DNA of 64,000 bases from Roseicyclus sp. (lineage in GTDB: Bacteria > Pseudomonadota > Alphaproteobacteria > Rhodobacterales > Rhodobacteraceae). The stretch is from contig JAGYJU010000020.1 of the NCBI GenBank assembly GCA_018401965.1, positions 434,001 to 498,000 of the forward strand, given 5' to 3'. Under the pieces are notes generated by a model. It was given only the letters and a program-made list of their open reading frames with translations. It was not told the DNA's origin and searched no databases. A program made the position numbers and the translations under genes. This document shows, piece by piece, positions 11,110 through 19,365 of the stretch (positions within the stretch are counted from its first letter, which is position 1; every line of letters starts with the position of its first letter).

Positions 11110-12126
11110 TCATGCCCCGTAATACTCCCGATACCATTCCACGAAGCGGGCCACGCCCACGGCAACCGGTGTTTGCGGGCGGTATCCCGTGAGGCTTTGC
11201 AAAAGCGACGCATCGGCCCATGTCGCGGGCACGTCGCCCGGTTGCATGTCCATGTAATTGCGTGTCGCGCGCCGCCCTGTCGCATCCTCGATCGCCGCGA
11301 TGAAATCGGTCAATGGCACGCTGTCGGAATTGCCGATGTTCACGATCCTGTAGGGCGCGACCGGGCTCAGGCTGTCACCCATTGGCACATCCAAGGGAGT
11401 TGCGGGTCGCCCCGGCACTGCGTCGATCAGGCGGACGATGCCATCGACCAGATCGGTCACATAGGTGAAATCCCGGCGCATGTCGCCATGGTTGTAGACG
11501 TCGATGGGCAGGTCTTCGAGGATCGCCTTGGTGAATTTGAACAGCGCCATGTCGGGCCGCCCCCATGGCCCGTAGACGGTAAAGAACCGGAACATCGTGA
11601 TCGGCAGATCGTAAAGATGCGCATAGCTATGCGCCATCGCCTCGTTCGCTTTTTTCGTGGCGGCATAGAATGACATCTGCGTGTCTGCCTTGGCCGTTTC
11701 CGCATAGGGCATGTCCGTATTGGCCCCGAAAACGCTGGAGGTAGAGGCCAAGAGACTATGGCTGGGCGGAAAGGCCCGGATCGCCTCCAAGAGGCGAAAG
11801 GTACCGATCAGGTTCGCCTCGACATAGCTTTCAGGGTTGTCGATCGAATAGCGGACGCCCGCCTGCGCGGCCAGGTGGATCACCGCGTCGGGCCGCGCCT
11901 GATCCAGCATGTCATGCAGGACGCCCGGCGCCTCGATCCGGTCGGCATGGGTGGAAAACCCCGGCGTTTGCAGCAACATCGCCTGGCGCCGTTCCTTGAG
12001 CCGGACATCGTAATAATCCGTCATCGCGTCGATGCCGATCACCCGCCAGCCATCCGCCAACAGCCGCGTGCAGAGGTGATAGCCGATGAACCCTGCCGAT
12101 CCCGTGACCAAAGCCGTGCGTGTCAT
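11110..12126 (-). CDS. NAD-dependent epimerase, probable UDP-glucuronate 4-epimerase
   Basis: This is an extended short-chain dehydrogenase/reductase of 338 residues. The NAD fold is G-S-A-G-F-I-G-Y near the N-terminus, and the catalytic Ser/Tyr/Lys set lies around S-T-S-S-V-F-G and Y-A-A-T-K-K. The segments A-Q-A-G-V-R-Y-S-I and F-F-T-V-Y-G-P-W-G-R-P-D-M-A are typical of UDP-glucuronate 4-epimerases (LpsL/CapI type). The start overlaps the galE stop as ATGA, so galE and this gene form an operon. It supplies UDP-galacturonate for surface polysaccharide if the assignment holds. Confidence 0.85.
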   Translation of the reverse strand: MTRTALVTGSAGFIGYHLCTRLLADGWRVIGIDAMTDYYDVRLKERRQAMLLQTPGFSTHADRIEAPGVLHDMLDQARPDAVIHLAAQAGVRYSIDNPESYVEANLIGTFRLLEAIRAFPPSHSLLASTSSVFGANTDMPYAETAKADTQMSFYAATKKANEAMAHSYAHLYDLPITMFRFFTVYGPWGRPDMALFKFTKAILEDLPIDVYNHGDMRRDFTYVTDLVDGIVRLIDAVPGRPATPLDVPMGDSLSPVAPYRIVNIGNSDSVPLTDFIAAIEDATGRRATRNYMDMQPGDVPATWADASLLQSLTGYRPQTPVAVGVARFVEWYREYYGA

Positions 12127-13136
12127 GCCGTTTCCCCGATGTTCGAAACCCAGTTCCATGAACTTGCGCACATCTCATCCAGCCCCTTTTCGGTCCGAAA
12201 CCCCAAGACCTCTGCGGCCTTGTCGGCGCTTGCCACATAAATCGGGACATCGCCCGGTCGCCTATCGGTGATGTGATGGGGCAGGTCGCGGTTGCAGGCG
12301 CGCTTGTAGGCGGCGATCACCTCCAGCACGGAATAGCCGCGCCCGGTGCCAAGGTTCACGCAATGCCCCTGCCCGGTTTCAAACAAGCGACCCAGCGACA
12401 GGACATGCCCGCGCGCCAAATCTTCTACATGAATGTAATCGCGCACCCCGGTGCCATCGGGCGTGTCGTAATCATCGCCGAACACCGCGATCCGGTCCAG
12501 TTCCCCCAAGGCGACCTTTGCCACGAAGGGCATCAGGTTGTTGGGAATATCGGCGGGGTCTTCCCCGATCAGGCCAGATCGATGCGCGCCCGCCGGGTTG
12601 AAATAGCGCAATACGCCAATCGCCCAGTCGGGGTTCGATTGCGCCAGCCAGGCCAGCATTTCCTCGCCCAGGATCTTGGTCTGCCCATAGGGGTTCATCG
12701 CGCGAAACGGGGCCGTTTCGGGGGTCGGCGTTTCATCGGGCACGCCGTAGACCGTGGCCGAGGATGAAAACACGATCCGCCGGCATCCGGCCCTATCCAT
12801 CGCGCGCAACAGGGTGGTCAGACCGCCGATGTTGACATCGAAATAGTCCAACGGCTTGGCCATGCTTTCGCCCACGGCTTTCAGCGCGGCGAAATGCACC
12901 ACCGCGTCGATGCGGTGATCGGTGAAAACCCTGTCCAGCAGGGCATTGTCGCGGATATCGCCCTCTACCACCGGAACTGGCGCGCCGGTGATCTGTTCCA
13001 GCCGGGCCACGACCGATCGCCGCGCATTGCTGAAATTATCAAGGATCACGACATCATGGCCTGCTTGGCGCAGCGCCACGTAAGTATGGCTGCCGATATA
13101 GCCGGCGCCACCGGTCAAGAGAATACGTTTGGGCAC
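12123..13136 (-). CDS. galE: UDP-glucose 4-epimerase
   Basis: GalE interconverts UDP-glucose and UDP-galactose with bound NAD. The 337 residues include the fold G-G-A-G-Y-I-G-S-H, the segment H-F-A-A-L-K-A-V-G-E-S, the catalytic S-S-S-A-T-V-Y-G and Y-G-Q-T-K, and the conserved L-R-Y-F-N-P-A-G-A-H. I chose the GTG at 13134-13136, which puts P-K-R just before the first beta strand. It is the first gene of a two-gene minus-strand operon and diverges from the polysaccharide export gene. Confidence 0.93.
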   Translation of the reverse strand: MPKRILLTGGAGYIGSHTYVALRQAGHDVVILDNFSNARRSVVARLEQITGAPVPVVEGDIRDNALLDRVFTDHRIDAVVHFAALKAVGESMAKPLDYFDVNIGGLTTLLRAMDRAGCRRIVFSSSATVYGVPDETPTPETAPFRAMNPYGQTKILGEEMLAWLAQSNPDWAIGVLRYFNPAGAHRSGLIGEDPADIPNNLMPFVAKVALGELDRIAVFGDDYDTPDGTGVRDYIHVEDLARGHVLSLGRLFETGQGHCVNLGTGRGYSVLEVIAAYKRACNRDLPHHITDRRPGDVPIYVASADKAAEVLGFRTEKGLDEMCASSWNWVSNIGETA

Positions 13137-13272
13137 GCGATACACCACGGTTCGTTCGGTCGCGGGACGCAATCACGCTTCGCGCCCCGCTGGCAAGCCA
13201 AAGATGCCATGCCGTCGGTTCAAACCATCGGCAATTTTGCATCGTTTGCGACGAAAACCGCCCTGGTTGGCG

Positions 13273-13300
13273 TTGACCGGGACAGGTGACCGGGTATCTT
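13273..13300 (+). promoter_or_regulatory. Candidate promoter of the polysaccharide export gene
   Basis: A TTGACC -35-like hexamer (13273-13278) and a TATCTT -10-like hexamer (13295-13300) are separated by 16 bp. They lie about 45 nt upstream of the export lipoprotein start, in the intergenic region shared with galE. The assignment is by pattern only. Confidence 0.4.
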
Positions 13301-13342
13301 GCAGCCACGAGTTTTTAACCAGTTGTCGGGGCGTGATCCGGT

Positions 13343-14461
13343 TTGAATATCCTCAAGTTGATGTGTGCCCTGTCCTTGTGCGTCACCGGTCTTGCGGGCT
13401 GTGAACAGCTTCCGCGCGGGGCCGCCGTTGAACGGGAAATCGTTTCCGCAAGTGATGACGAACAGGCCGGTTTCGCCGTCTATCCCGTTACCCGCGATAT
13501 CTTGGCCGTGCTGGATCACTGGCCAAGCGTCGGACCGCAACCATTGTCATGGATCCCCGCCAGCGGTGGCGCGCGCACCCAGGTCGTGGCGCCCGGTGAC
13601 AGGCTGGAAATCACCATCTGGGACAGCACGGAAAATTCGCTGTTGTCATCCAATGGCCAGCGGCAGGTTCAGATTCAATCCCTGACCGTGGCCCCCGATG
13701 GCACGGTCTTTGTGCCCTATGTCGGCAACACGCGGGTCGCGGGGCTGACGCTGCAATTGGCGCGCGAACACCTGCAAGACGAAATCGATGCCGTTGTCCC
13801 CTCGGCGCAGGTGCAGCTTTCGCTCGCCGAAGGCCGGACAAATTCCGTCGATCTTGTCGGGGGCGTCGGCGCGCCGGGGGCCTTCCCCTTGCCGGACCGC
13901 AATTACACCGTTCTCAACCTCTTGGCGGCGGGGGGCGGGGTGCAACCGGCGCTGGCCAATCCGCAGATCCGGCTGCGCCGGGGCGGCGCGATCTACGGCA
14001 CATCCGTAGAACGGCTGTTTGCAAATCCCGATCTCGATACGCTGCTGCATGGCGGCGACCAGGTCATCGTCGAAGAAGACCGCCGCTATTTCCTGTCGCT
14101 TGGCGCGGCCGGTCAGCAAAGCCAGCATCGGTTCACCCAAGACAGCCTGACGGCGCTGGATGCGATGGCGATCATCGGCGGCGTCGACAGCCGCCGGGGC
14201 GATCCGGGCGGTATCTTGATCCTGCGTGAATATCCGCAAACGGCCCTATCCGCCGATGCCCCCGGCCCAAGCCAGCCGCGCGTTGTCTTTACCCTTGATC
14301 TGACCTCGGCCGATGGGCTGTTCAGCGCGCGCAATTTCCACGTTGCGCCCGATGACCTGCTTTTGGTCACCGAAAGCCCGATCACCTCGGCCCAGACGAT
14401 ATTCGGCCTGATCGGGTCGGTGTTCGGGCTGGCCAACCAATCCGCCAACCTCGGCAACTGA
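13343..14461 (+). CDS. Polysaccharide export lipoprotein (Wza-like)
   Basis: The protein belongs to the outer-membrane polysaccharide export family that forms the exit channel for capsule or exopolysaccharide. A lipoprotein signal ends in L-A-G-C at about residue 20. The polysaccharide-export domain begins near residue 80 with V-V-A-P-G-D-R-L-E-I-T-I-W, and SLBB-like segments follow (G-A-P-G-A-F-P-L-P; L-L-A-A-G-G-G-V). I use the TTG at 13343 because it gives a Lys in the signal n-region; the ATG at 13361 would leave none. No co-polymerase (Wzc) gene is in the window. Confidence 0.88.
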   Translation: MNILKLMCALSLCVTGLAGCEQLPRGAAVEREIVSASDDEQAGFAVYPVTRDILAVLDHWPSVGPQPLSWIPASGGARTQVVAPGDRLEITIWDSTENSLLSSNGQRQVQIQSLTVAPDGTVFVPYVGNTRVAGLTLQLAREHLQDEIDAVVPSAQVQLSLAEGRTNSVDLVGGVGAPGAFPLPDRNYTVLNLLAAGGGVQPALANPQIRLRRGGAIYGTSVERLFANPDLDTLLHGGDQVIVEEDRRYFLSLGAAGQQSQHRFTQDSLTALDAMAIIGGVDSRRGDPGGILILREYPQTALSADAPGPSQPRVVFTLDLTSADGLFSARNFHVAPDDLLLVTESPITSAQTIFGLIGSVFGLANQSANLGN

Positions 14462-14467
14462 TCCCGC

Positions 14468-15718
14468 TCAGCCGGGCAGGGGTATCGCGCGGGCCTTGGG
14501 CACCAGGCTGTTGATCCGCGCGATATGGTCGGGCAGGCAACGGGTGCTGAAATCATAGCGGTCGATCATGTGCGCCCGCGCATTCCGCCCCAGGTGGGCA
14601 AAATCGCCCGGCGCGTCCAGCACGTCGATCACCTGCCGGGCCAGCGCGTCATGGTCGTGGAAATCGACGAGCATCGCGGTTTGCCCATGGGTCATCACCT
14701 CGCGCACCGGGGGGGTGTCTGACGCCACGATGGTCGCCCCCATCGACATCGCCTCCATGCTCGACCAGGACAAGACAAAGGGCACCGTCAGGTAAACATG
14801 GCAACGGCTGATCTGGATCACCTGTTGATAGGCCGCGTAGGGCACCTTGCCCAGGAAATGGACCCTGCTCCAGTCGACGCTATGGCCCACTTCGCGTTCC
14901 ATTTCGGCGCGATAGCCACCGCGGGCATCGCTGGCCTTGCCATAGGACACATCATTGCCGCCGATGATCAGCGCCCGTGCCTTGGGCCGCGCCTCGAGGA
15001 TCTTGGGCAGTGCGCGAATGAATTTGTGAAACCCGCGGGTGGGTTCCATGTTGCGCGCCATATAGGTGAAAATCTCGTCCTCGCGCGTCACCATCCGGCC
15101 CAACCGCTGGAGCGGCACCTGTGTCGCGTGATTGGGCACCAACCGGTCGGTGCGAATCCCGTCATGGATGACATCGATCTTCGCGTGAAAGCTTTCGGGA
15201 TAGGTGTCGCGCTGGAACCATGTCGGCGACTGCCCCAGATCGACGGTCTGGATATTGGCGAAATTCACCGCGTTGCGCGCATGCATCAAGAATTCGACAT
15301 GCGGGGCAGGCGGAAATTCGGGGTCAAACCCCACCGATCCGCCCTTGGCCAGGAAGTAATATTCGAACAACCCCAGGATCGGCACATCGGGCCAGACCTG
15401 TTTCAGAAAGGTCAGTTCCCCCCAGCCGACATGGCCAAGGATGACATCGGGCCGAAACCCCTGCGCTGCCAGCTTTTGCGCCGCAAAGGCCGCGCCCAGG
15501 CCGTTTCCGGCGCATTCTTCCCAGTATTTCGTCGCGGCATAGGCCGTGTCGGCGGGTTTGTGATGCGGTGTATAGCGGATGATCCGCGCCCCCGCGATCT
15601 GTGCCACCCCGTGGCGTTGGGTCAGGAACACGATGTCGTGCCCGCCCTGTGCGACAAGCCATTGGAACAATTCCCGATACTGGCCGGGAAAATTCTGGTG
15701 CACGAAAAGGATGTTCAT
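14468..15718 (-). CDS. Glycosyltransferase, GT4-like
   Basis: The 416-residue protein reads as a two-domain GT-B enzyme. The N-terminal domain opens with I-L-F-V-H-Q-N-F-P-G-Q-Y, typical of a bacterial GT4 subgroup. The C-terminal domain has the E-A-M-S-M-G segment of the retaining sugar-nucleotide site followed by V-A-S-D-T-P-P-V-R-E-V. It probably adds a sugar during surface polysaccharide assembly, judging from the convergent export gene ending 6 nt away. Donor and acceptor are unknown. Confidence 0.87.
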   Translation of the reverse strand: MNILFVHQNFPGQYRELFQWLVAQGGHDIVFLTQRHGVAQIAGARIIRYTPHHKPADTAYAATKYWEECAGNGLGAAFAAQKLAAQGFRPDVILGHVGWGELTFLKQVWPDVPILGLFEYYFLAKGGSVGFDPEFPPAPHVEFLMHARNAVNFANIQTVDLGQSPTWFQRDTYPESFHAKIDVIHDGIRTDRLVPNHATQVPLQRLGRMVTREDEIFTYMARNMEPTRGFHKFIRALPKILEARPKARALIIGGNDVSYGKASDARGGYRAEMEREVGHSVDWSRVHFLGKVPYAAYQQVIQISRCHVYLTVPFVLSWSSMEAMSMGATIVASDTPPVREVMTHGQTAMLVDFHDHDALARQVIDVLDAPGDFAHLGRNARAHMIDRYDFSTRCLPDHIARINSLVPKARAIPLPG

Positions 15719-15853
15719 CTACTCGTTACTGCCTTTTACCGCCTGCGAAAGAGTGTCGATCATCGCGGCCCCACGGGCAAGGGCGCGAAGATTTGGGATT
15801 GCGGGTTCTGCGCCTATATGAAACCCAAAATCCGTAATTCAGGATGCCCAGAC

Positions 15854-16876
15854 ATGACCCTAACGACCAAGATCGCGTGGGACGACACCGTTTTGCCGTT
15901 CCAGCTCGACCGTTCCGATATTCGCGGGCGCGTGGCTCGGCTTGATCACACGCTCGACCTCGTGCTCGAACAACATGACTACCCCCCCGAGGTAGAGGCG
16001 ATGGTGGCCGAGGCCGCGCTGTTGACCGCGCTGATCGGCCAGACGATGAAACTGCGCTGGAAACTCTCGCTGCAGGTGCGTGGCAGCGGCCCGATCCGGC
16101 TGATCGCCACCGATTTCTTCGCGCCCGGCGATGATGACACGCCTGCCCGCATCCGCGCCTATGCCGGCTATGACAAGGAGGCGCTTGTCGCCGGTGCCGA
16201 TCCGTTTTCGCAAATCGGCCAGGGCTATTTCGCCATCCTGATCGACCAGGGCCAGGGCACCACGCCCTACCAGGGCATCACCCCGCTTGCGGGCGGGTCG
16301 CTTGCCGCCTGCGCCGAGGCGTATTTTGCCCAGTCCGAACAGCTGCCGACGCGGTTTCAGCTCAGCTATGGGATCAGCCGCGCGCCGGGCGAAGCCGAAG
16401 GCTGGCGCGCCGGTGGCGTGATGTTGCAGCACATGCCCAAGGCCTCGCCGCTGATGGCCGATGGCCCCTCGGGCGAGGCGGGGCTGTTGGCTGCCACCGA
16501 TCTTCTGGACGAGGAAGAAGGCGAAAACTGGTCGCGCGCCAATATCCTGCTCGACACGGTCGAAGACCTTGAACTGATCGGCCCCACCATTGGCCCCACC
16601 GACCTGTTGCTGCGCCTTTTCCACGAAGAAGGCCCGCGCGTCTACGATGCCCTGCCGGTGCAATTTGGCTGCACATGTTCGGCCGACCGCGTGCGCAACA
16701 CCATGTCGATCTATTCCGCCCGTGACATCGGCCATATGACCACCGACGATGGCCGCGTCACCGCCGATTGCCAGTTCTGCGGCGCGCATTACGAATTCGA
16801 CCCCAAATCGCTGGGGTTCGAGGCGGAAATTCCCCCCGATACCGCCGCGGAGGGCGGCAATGACACCCCCGGCTGA
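15854..16876 (+). CDS. hslO: Hsp33 redox-regulated chaperone
   Basis: HslO is a cytosolic holdase switched on by oxidation. The C-terminal zinc switch is present as C-T-C (about residues 273-275) and C-Q-F-C (about 306-309). The N-terminal domain has the family segment L-T-A-L-I-G-Q-T-M-K-L-R-W-K. The 340-residue product starts at the ATG at 15854; an in-frame ATG at 15818 would add 12 residues. Its end overlaps the next nudix gene by 17 nt, so hslO, the nudix gene and cca form one operon. Confidence 0.93.
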   Translation: MTLTTKIAWDDTVLPFQLDRSDIRGRVARLDHTLDLVLEQHDYPPEVEAMVAEAALLTALIGQTMKLRWKLSLQVRGSGPIRLIATDFFAPGDDDTPARIRAYAGYDKEALVAGADPFSQIGQGYFAILIDQGQGTTPYQGITPLAGGSLAACAEAYFAQSEQLPTRFQLSYGISRAPGEAEGWRAGGVMLQHMPKASPLMADGPSGEAGLLAATDLLDEEEGENWSRANILLDTVEDLELIGPTIGPTDLLLRLFHEEGPRVYDALPVQFGCTCSADRVRNTMSIYSARDIGHMTTDDGRVTADCQFCGAHYEFDPKSLGFEAEIPPDTAAEGGNDTPG

Positions 16877-17453
16877 TCTGAACCGGTTGCTTGCGGCGCT
16901 TGACCGGGTGCCGCAGCGCCCGTCTTCGGATTACGATCTGAACCTCGACGCGTTCCCCCCCGAAGGCCGCGTGTTGCGCCCGGCCGCCGTGCTGATCGGG
17001 GTCTTTGACAACACGGTTGTGCTGACCAAGCGCGCCTCGCATCTCAAACACCACCCCGGCCAGATCGCCTTTCCGGGCGGCAAGGTCGATGCCGGCGATG
17101 CCGACCCAACTGCCACCGCCCTGCGCGAAGCACGCGAGGAAATCGGCCTTGATCCCGATAGCGTCACCATCCTCGCGGCCTTGCCCAGCCATGAAACCGT
17201 AACCGGTTACCTGATAAATCCGGTTCTCGCCCGGATCGAACGGGATTTCACCCCCACCCCTGAACCCGGCGAGGTGGCCGAGGTGTTTCGCGTGCCCCTG
17301 TCCCTTGTTCTTGATCCCACCCGCTACCGGATCGAACGCCGCCGCTGGCGCGGGGTCTGGCGGCGCTACTGGGTGGTGCCCTTTGGCCCTTTCTACATCT
17401 GGGGCGCGACCGCCCGGATGCTCAAGGCGCTGGCCGATCGGGTGGCGCCATGA
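16860..17453 (+). CDS. CoA pyrophosphatase (NudL/YeaB-like Nudix hydrolase)
   Basis: The protein has 197 residues. Upstream of the Nudix box it carries the NudL-type segment H-P-G-Q-I-A-F-P-G-G-K, and the box continues with A-L-R-E-A-R-E-E-I-G-L. Members of this subgroup cleave coenzyme A and acyl-CoAs to 4'-phosphopantetheine. I chose the ATG at 16860 within the hslO 3' end; the longer upstream reading is an hslO shadow. The 3' end overlaps cca by 4 nt (ATGA). Confidence 0.88.
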   Translation: MTPPADLNRLLAALDRVPQRPSSDYDLNLDAFPPEGRVLRPAAVLIGVFDNTVVLTKRASHLKHHPGQIAFPGGKVDAGDADPTATALREAREEIGLDPDSVTILAALPSHETVTGYLINPVLARIERDFTPTPEPGEVAEVFRVPLSLVLDPTRYRIERRRWRGVWRRYWVVPFGPFYIWGATARMLKALADRVAP

Positions 17454-18601
17454 AACTCGCCGCCGATTGGCTGACCGCGCCGGGCACCCATGCGGTGATG
17501 ACCACCCTTTTGGCCGGGGGGCATGGTGCGTGGTTCGTCGGCGGTTGCGTGCGCAATGCCCTGCTCGGCACCCCGGTGCAGGATATCGACATCACCACCG
17601 ATGCCACGCCCGCCCGCGTGATCGCACTTGCCCAGGCGGCGGGGATCCGGGCGGTGCCCACCGGCATCGATCACGGCACCGTCACGCTGGTGGCCGATCA
17701 CGCCCCCTACGAGGTCACGACGCTGCGCCGCGATCTTGCCACCGATGGCAGGCGCGCCACCGTCGCCTTTACCGACCGGCTGGACCTGGACGCCGCGCGC
17801 CGCGATTTCACCATGAACGCGCTTTATGCCGATGCGCAGGGCGCCGTGATCGACCCCACCGGCGAAGGCTTGGCCGATCTGGCCGAGCGCCGCCTGCGCT
17901 TTATCGGCGTGCCCCGGGATCGCATCGCCGAGGATTACCTGCGCATCCTGCGGTTCTTCCGCTTTCACGCCTGGTATGCCGACCCCGAGGGCGGGATCGA
18001 TGCCGAAGGTCTGGCCGCCTGCGCCGCGCTGTCGGATGGCATCGCGCAACTGTCGCGCGAACGCATCGGGGCCGAGATGCGCAAACTGCTCACCGCCCCC
18101 GATCCTGCCCCCGCCCTGGCCGCCATGGCGCAATCCGGGGTTCTGGCCAAGACCTTGCCGGGTGCCGATCCGCGCCTTTTGCCGATCCTGATCGCCTTCG
18201 AGGATGATGGTCCCGGCTGGCTGCGCCGCCTTGCCGCGCTGGGGGGCGATGACCTGGCCGACCACCTGCGCTTGTCCAACGCCGACCGCGCCCACCTTGA
18301 AATCTTGCGCGCCGGCATGGCCAGCACCACTGGCCCCGCCGCCCTGGCCTATGCGCATGGCGCGGCGGCGGCCTGGGATATCGTACTTTTGCGCGCCGCC
18401 CAGTTCGAGACAGCCCCGGACCCGGCTGTGAAACGCCGGATCGCCACGGGCGCCAGCGCCGTCTTTCCGGTCAAGGCCGCCGACCTGATGCCGGATCTGC
18501 AAGGTGCGGCGCTCGGCGCGGCGCTCAAGGCGCTCGAAACCCGCTGGATCGCCTCGGGCTTTACCCTCACGCGCGATGATCTTCTCGCCGCGCCCCGTTA
18601 A
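17450..18601 (+). CDS. cca: CCA tRNA nucleotidyltransferase
   Basis: The enzyme adds or repairs the CCA end of tRNAs. The polymerase-beta-like head has F-V-G-G-C-V-R-N-A-L-L-G and the two catalytic Asp in D-I-D-I-T. It is followed by R-R-D-F-T-M-N-A-L and the R-I-L-R-F-F-R-F motif. The protein has 383 residues, normal for the alphaproteobacterial class-II form. It is translationally coupled to the upstream nudix gene (ATGA overlap). Confidence 0.93.
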   Translation: MKLAADWLTAPGTHAVMTTLLAGGHGAWFVGGCVRNALLGTPVQDIDITTDATPARVIALAQAAGIRAVPTGIDHGTVTLVADHAPYEVTTLRRDLATDGRRATVAFTDRLDLDAARRDFTMNALYADAQGAVIDPTGEGLADLAERRLRFIGVPRDRIAEDYLRILRFFRFHAWYADPEGGIDAEGLAACAALSDGIAQLSRERIGAEMRKLLTAPDPAPALAAMAQSGVLAKTLPGADPRLLPILIAFEDDGPGWLRRLAALGGDDLADHLRLSNADRAHLEILRAGMASTTGPAALAYAHGAAAAWDIVLLRAAQFETAPDPAVKRRIATGASAVFPVKAADLMPDLQGAALGAALKALETRWIASGFTLTRDDLLAAPR

Positions 18602-18630
18602 CCCCCCATCAAGGTTAACGCGCCCCCCCC

Positions 18631-18668
18631 GCTTCTTCGTTTCTTAAATATCCCCGCCGGAGGCCTCG
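18631..18668 (-). repeat. Intergenic repeat copy 3
   Basis: On the minus strand this reads GAGGCCTCCGGCGGGGATA followed by TTTAAGAAACGAAGAAG. It matches the copies at 4184 and 4373 in the CCTCCGGCGGG core and the AAGATGAAG-like tail. It lies between cca and the LysE gene. The CtrA-like TTAA-N7-TCAA at 18598-18612 overlaps the cca stop. Confidence 0.5.
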
Positions 18669-18747
18669 ATCCCGCGTCACGCATCCGGTCGCTTGACAAT
18701 TCCCCCGCTTCCCCGTCCCGTCGCGCGACCCGTGACCGGAGCGCGCC

Positions 18748-19326
18748 TTGGACCCCCTTTACCCTTTCGTCTTCTTCGGCCTGTTCAGCCCGGGCCCCAA
18801 TGTCATCTTGTTGACGGCATCGGGCGCGCGCTTTGGCTTTCGCGCCACCCTGCCGCATGTCTTTGGCGTGGCGCTGGGCGTCGGCATCACGGCCGGGTTG
18901 ACCGGGCTTGGCATCGGTGCGCTCTTGATGGCGCAACCGGCGCTGGCGCTGGCGCTGAAACTCATCGCGGCAGGCTGGATCGTCTGGATGGCCCTGTCGC
19001 TCTGGCGATCTTCGGCGGCAGGCGGGGCCAAGGCCCGTGCCCGGCCCTTTACCCTGATCGAAGCGGTGCTGTTCCAATGGATCAACCCCAAGGTCTGGGC
19101 CGTGGCGCTTGCCGCCGCCTCGGGCTATGCGGCGGGCCTGTCGCCCCTGGGCGAGGCACAGCGTCTTGCGCTGGCCTTTTGCGGTCTCAACCTCTTTGTC
19201 TGCCTCTTCTGGACCTGGGCCGGGTCGCTGCTGGCGATCCTTTTGACCACGCCCCTGGCCTGGCGTATCTTTGCCCGCGTGATGGCGGCAGGTCTTGCGG
19301 CCTCTGCGGTCATGGTCTTTTTGTAA
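18748..19326 (+). CDS. LysE/RhtB-family exporter
   Basis: This 192-residue protein of five or six hydrophobic helices is of the amino-acid exporter family. The signature F-S-P-G-P-N-V-I-L-L is at residues 13-22 and the conserved Q-W-I-N-P-K-V-W near 110. I chose TTG at 18748 because a GGAG box (18738-18741) is 6 nt upstream and the protein then begins in the right register. The substrate cannot be told. An intergenic repeat lies between it and cca. Confidence 0.82.
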   Translation: MDPLYPFVFFGLFSPGPNVILLTASGARFGFRATLPHVFGVALGVGITAGLTGLGIGALLMAQPALALALKLIAAGWIVWMALSLWRSSAAGGAKARARPFTLIEAVLFQWINPKVWAVALAAASGYAAGLSPLGEAQRLALAFCGLNLFVCLFWTWAGSLLAILLTTPLAWRIFARVMAAGLAASAVMVFL

Positions 19327-19365
19327 CTCGCGGCCTATATCAAGGCTTCAAGAACGCAGGCCGCC

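Noticed and set aside
14798..15853. Upstream extension of the hslO reading frame
   Set aside because: It runs antisense through the glycosyltransferase gene; the family start is at 15854.
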